Part shown: in pieces, positions 5,658-6,635 of the stretch
Numbering within the stretch: the first letter of the stretch is position 1
Layout of the letters: each line of letters opens with the position of its first letter
DNA from: Rhodobacterales bacterium UBA3089
Lineage (GTDB): Bacteria > Pseudomonadota > Alphaproteobacteria > Rhodobacterales > Rhodobacteraceae
Length of the DNA: 6,635 nt
Reading direction: 5' to 3'
Assembly (NCBI GenBank): GCA_002367255.1
Contig: DFBD01000070.1
Location: 1-6,635, forward strand
Made by a program: the position numbers and the translations under genes
The notes under the pieces: model-generated
What the model was told of the DNA's origin: nothing
Database searches by the model: none
The model's input: only the letters and a program-made list of their open reading frames with translations

Positions 5658-6635
5658 ATGACCGACATATCCGAAGGGGCGTATAGCGACCCGAACACCA
5701 CCCCCCCAATGGCACAGGCTATACCGCTAGGTATCCAGCACGTGTTGGCGATGTTTGCCTCCAACGTGACACCTTCGATTATCGTTGCTGGCGCTGCCGG
5801 TTTCGCGTTTGGTGGCGAGGACATGACATATCTTGTACAAATGGCCATGCTGTTTGCCGGTATCGCAACGCTATTCCAGACCGTAGGCATGGGCCCAATC
5901 GGCGCGCGTTTGCCAATCATGCAGGGTACCAGCTTCGCGTTTGTATCCGTTCTGGTGGTTATCGCCGCCAACGACGGGATGGCTGCAATGTTCGGTGCAA
6001 TCATAATCGGTGGTATCTTCCACTTCTCGCTTGGTTCGGTGATCGGCAAAATCCGCTTCCTGTTCCCGCCGCTCGTAACGGGCCTTGTTATCCTTGCAAT
6101 TGGTCTAAACCTCGTGGCTGTCGGCATTAAGTACGCTGCCGGTGGTGCTGCGAAATTCCAGATGGAAGCAGACAGTTTTGGCTCGCTCGCGCATTGGGGC
6201 CCTGCCCTGACGGTTGTTCTTGTAGCACTTGGTTTCAAATTCTGGACCAAAGGAACAATGTCTGCCGCTGCAATTCTGATCGGCCTGATCGCGGGTTACA
6301 TCGTGGCGCTGATCTTCACAGACCTCGTCAGCTTCGGCAACGTCGGCAAAGCCGGTTGGGTCTCCATCCCGAAGCTGATGCCATACGGTTTTGAATTCAA
6401 CATTGGCGCAGTTGTCGCCGTTGTCCTGATCTCCATCGTTTCAGCGATTGAAACTGTGGGTGACACCAACGCAACCACCAAAGGCGGCGCGGGCCGTGAA
6501 GCTACGGATGACGAAATCAGCGGCGCAACATACGCCGACGGTCTGGGTTCCGCAGTTGCCGGTTTGTTTGGTGGTTTGCCAAACACATCGTTCTCGCAAA
6601 ACGCGGGGATCGTCGCCATGACAGGCGTCATGAGC
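5658..6635 (+). CDS. NCS2-family xanthine/urate-type purine permease (3' end missing)
   Basis: The first 326 codons are present and run off the right edge; family members have about 450-500. It is a polytopic inner-membrane nucleobase:cation symporter of the NCS2 (NAT) family. Landmarks are GIQHVLAMF in the first helix (H28), IMQGTSFAF (87-95), IETVGD with E265, YADGL with D294, and the signature QNAGIVAMTG (314-323). By recalled comparison with E. coli XanQ these match His31, Glu272, Asp304 and the Gln324 motif. Gln rather than Glu at the motif start points to xanthine/urate rather than uracil. S92 sits where XanQ has Asn93, a position linked to urate acceptance. The start is ATG 5658, with AGGAG at 5644-5648 and nine bases between. 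An in-frame ATG at 5598 would add 20 hydrophilic residues but has no ribosome site. It is probably controlled through the leader and palindromes upstream. Confidence 0.9.
   Translation, partial: MTDISEGAYSDPNTTPPMAQAIPLGIQHVLAMFASNVTPSIIVAGAAGFAFGGEDMTYLVQMAMLFAGIATLFQTVGMGPIGARLPIMQGTSFAFVSVLVVIAANDGMAAMFGAIIIGGIFHFSLGSVIGKIRFLFPPLVTGLVILAIGLNLVAVGIKYAAGGAAKFQMEADSFGSLAHWGPALTVVLVALGFKFWTKGTMSAAAILIGLIAGYIVALIFTDLVSFGNVGKAGWVSIPKLMPYGFEFNIGAVVAVVLISIVSAIETVGDTNATTKGGAGREATDDEISGATYADGLGSAVAGLFGGLPNTSFSQNAGIVAMTGVMS

Noticed and set aside
5435..6250. Long open frame of 271 codons on the - strand
   Set aside because: It lies antisense to the clearly genuine NCS2 permease and runs into its promoter region; its translation is rich in Pro, Thr, Ile and Ala without family features, as expected of a shadow frame.

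Overview
The window looks like chromosomal DNA of a marine alphaproteobacterium, most likely Rhodobacteraceae (Roseobacter group). This is inferred from the moderately GC-rich coding regions, the AT-rich intergenic DNA, and the character of the proteins, above all a large GspL/PilM-like plus PilP/GspC-like membrane protein of a type I associate with that family. No tRNA, rRNA, CRISPR array, insertion sequence or phage gene was seen.

Layout, left to right. Bases 2-79 may hold the last codons of a + strand gene that enters from the left. Then comes a regulatory region of about 200 bases with a perfect MetR-type box (TGAA-N5-TTCA), a pair of 10-base direct repeats exactly 30 bases apart, and a short hairpin. 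It leads into metY (281-1570, +), a PLP-dependent O-acetylhomoserine sulfhydrylase. A perfect 13-bp stem-loop follows the metY stop. Next is a 711-residue single-pass membrane protein (1717-3852, +) of unassigned role, with a GspL/PilM-like cytoplasmic part, one membrane segment, a long proline/alanine-rich periplasmic stretch with three degenerate internal repeats, and a PilP/GspC-like beta domain at the C terminus. Only 62 bases separate it from the convergent mgtE (3915-5288, -), a CBS-domain Mg2+ transporter/channel. A divergent intergenic region (5289-5657) carries several perfect inverted repeats, a plausible sigma70 promoter, and a leader with two mutually exclusive folds. It precedes an NCS2 purine permease (5658 to the right edge, +) that is cut off right after its family signature motif.

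The genes do not form one operon. They are separately expressed housekeeping units: sulfur/methionine assimilation, a possible secretion/pilus scaffold protein, magnesium homeostasis and purine uptake. The most interesting points are the two-ended fusion architecture of the 711-residue protein, the riboswitch- or operator-like leader of the permease, and the MetR-like control region of metY. No gene in the window defines an obviously new system; the large membrane protein is the best candidate for something poorly described.
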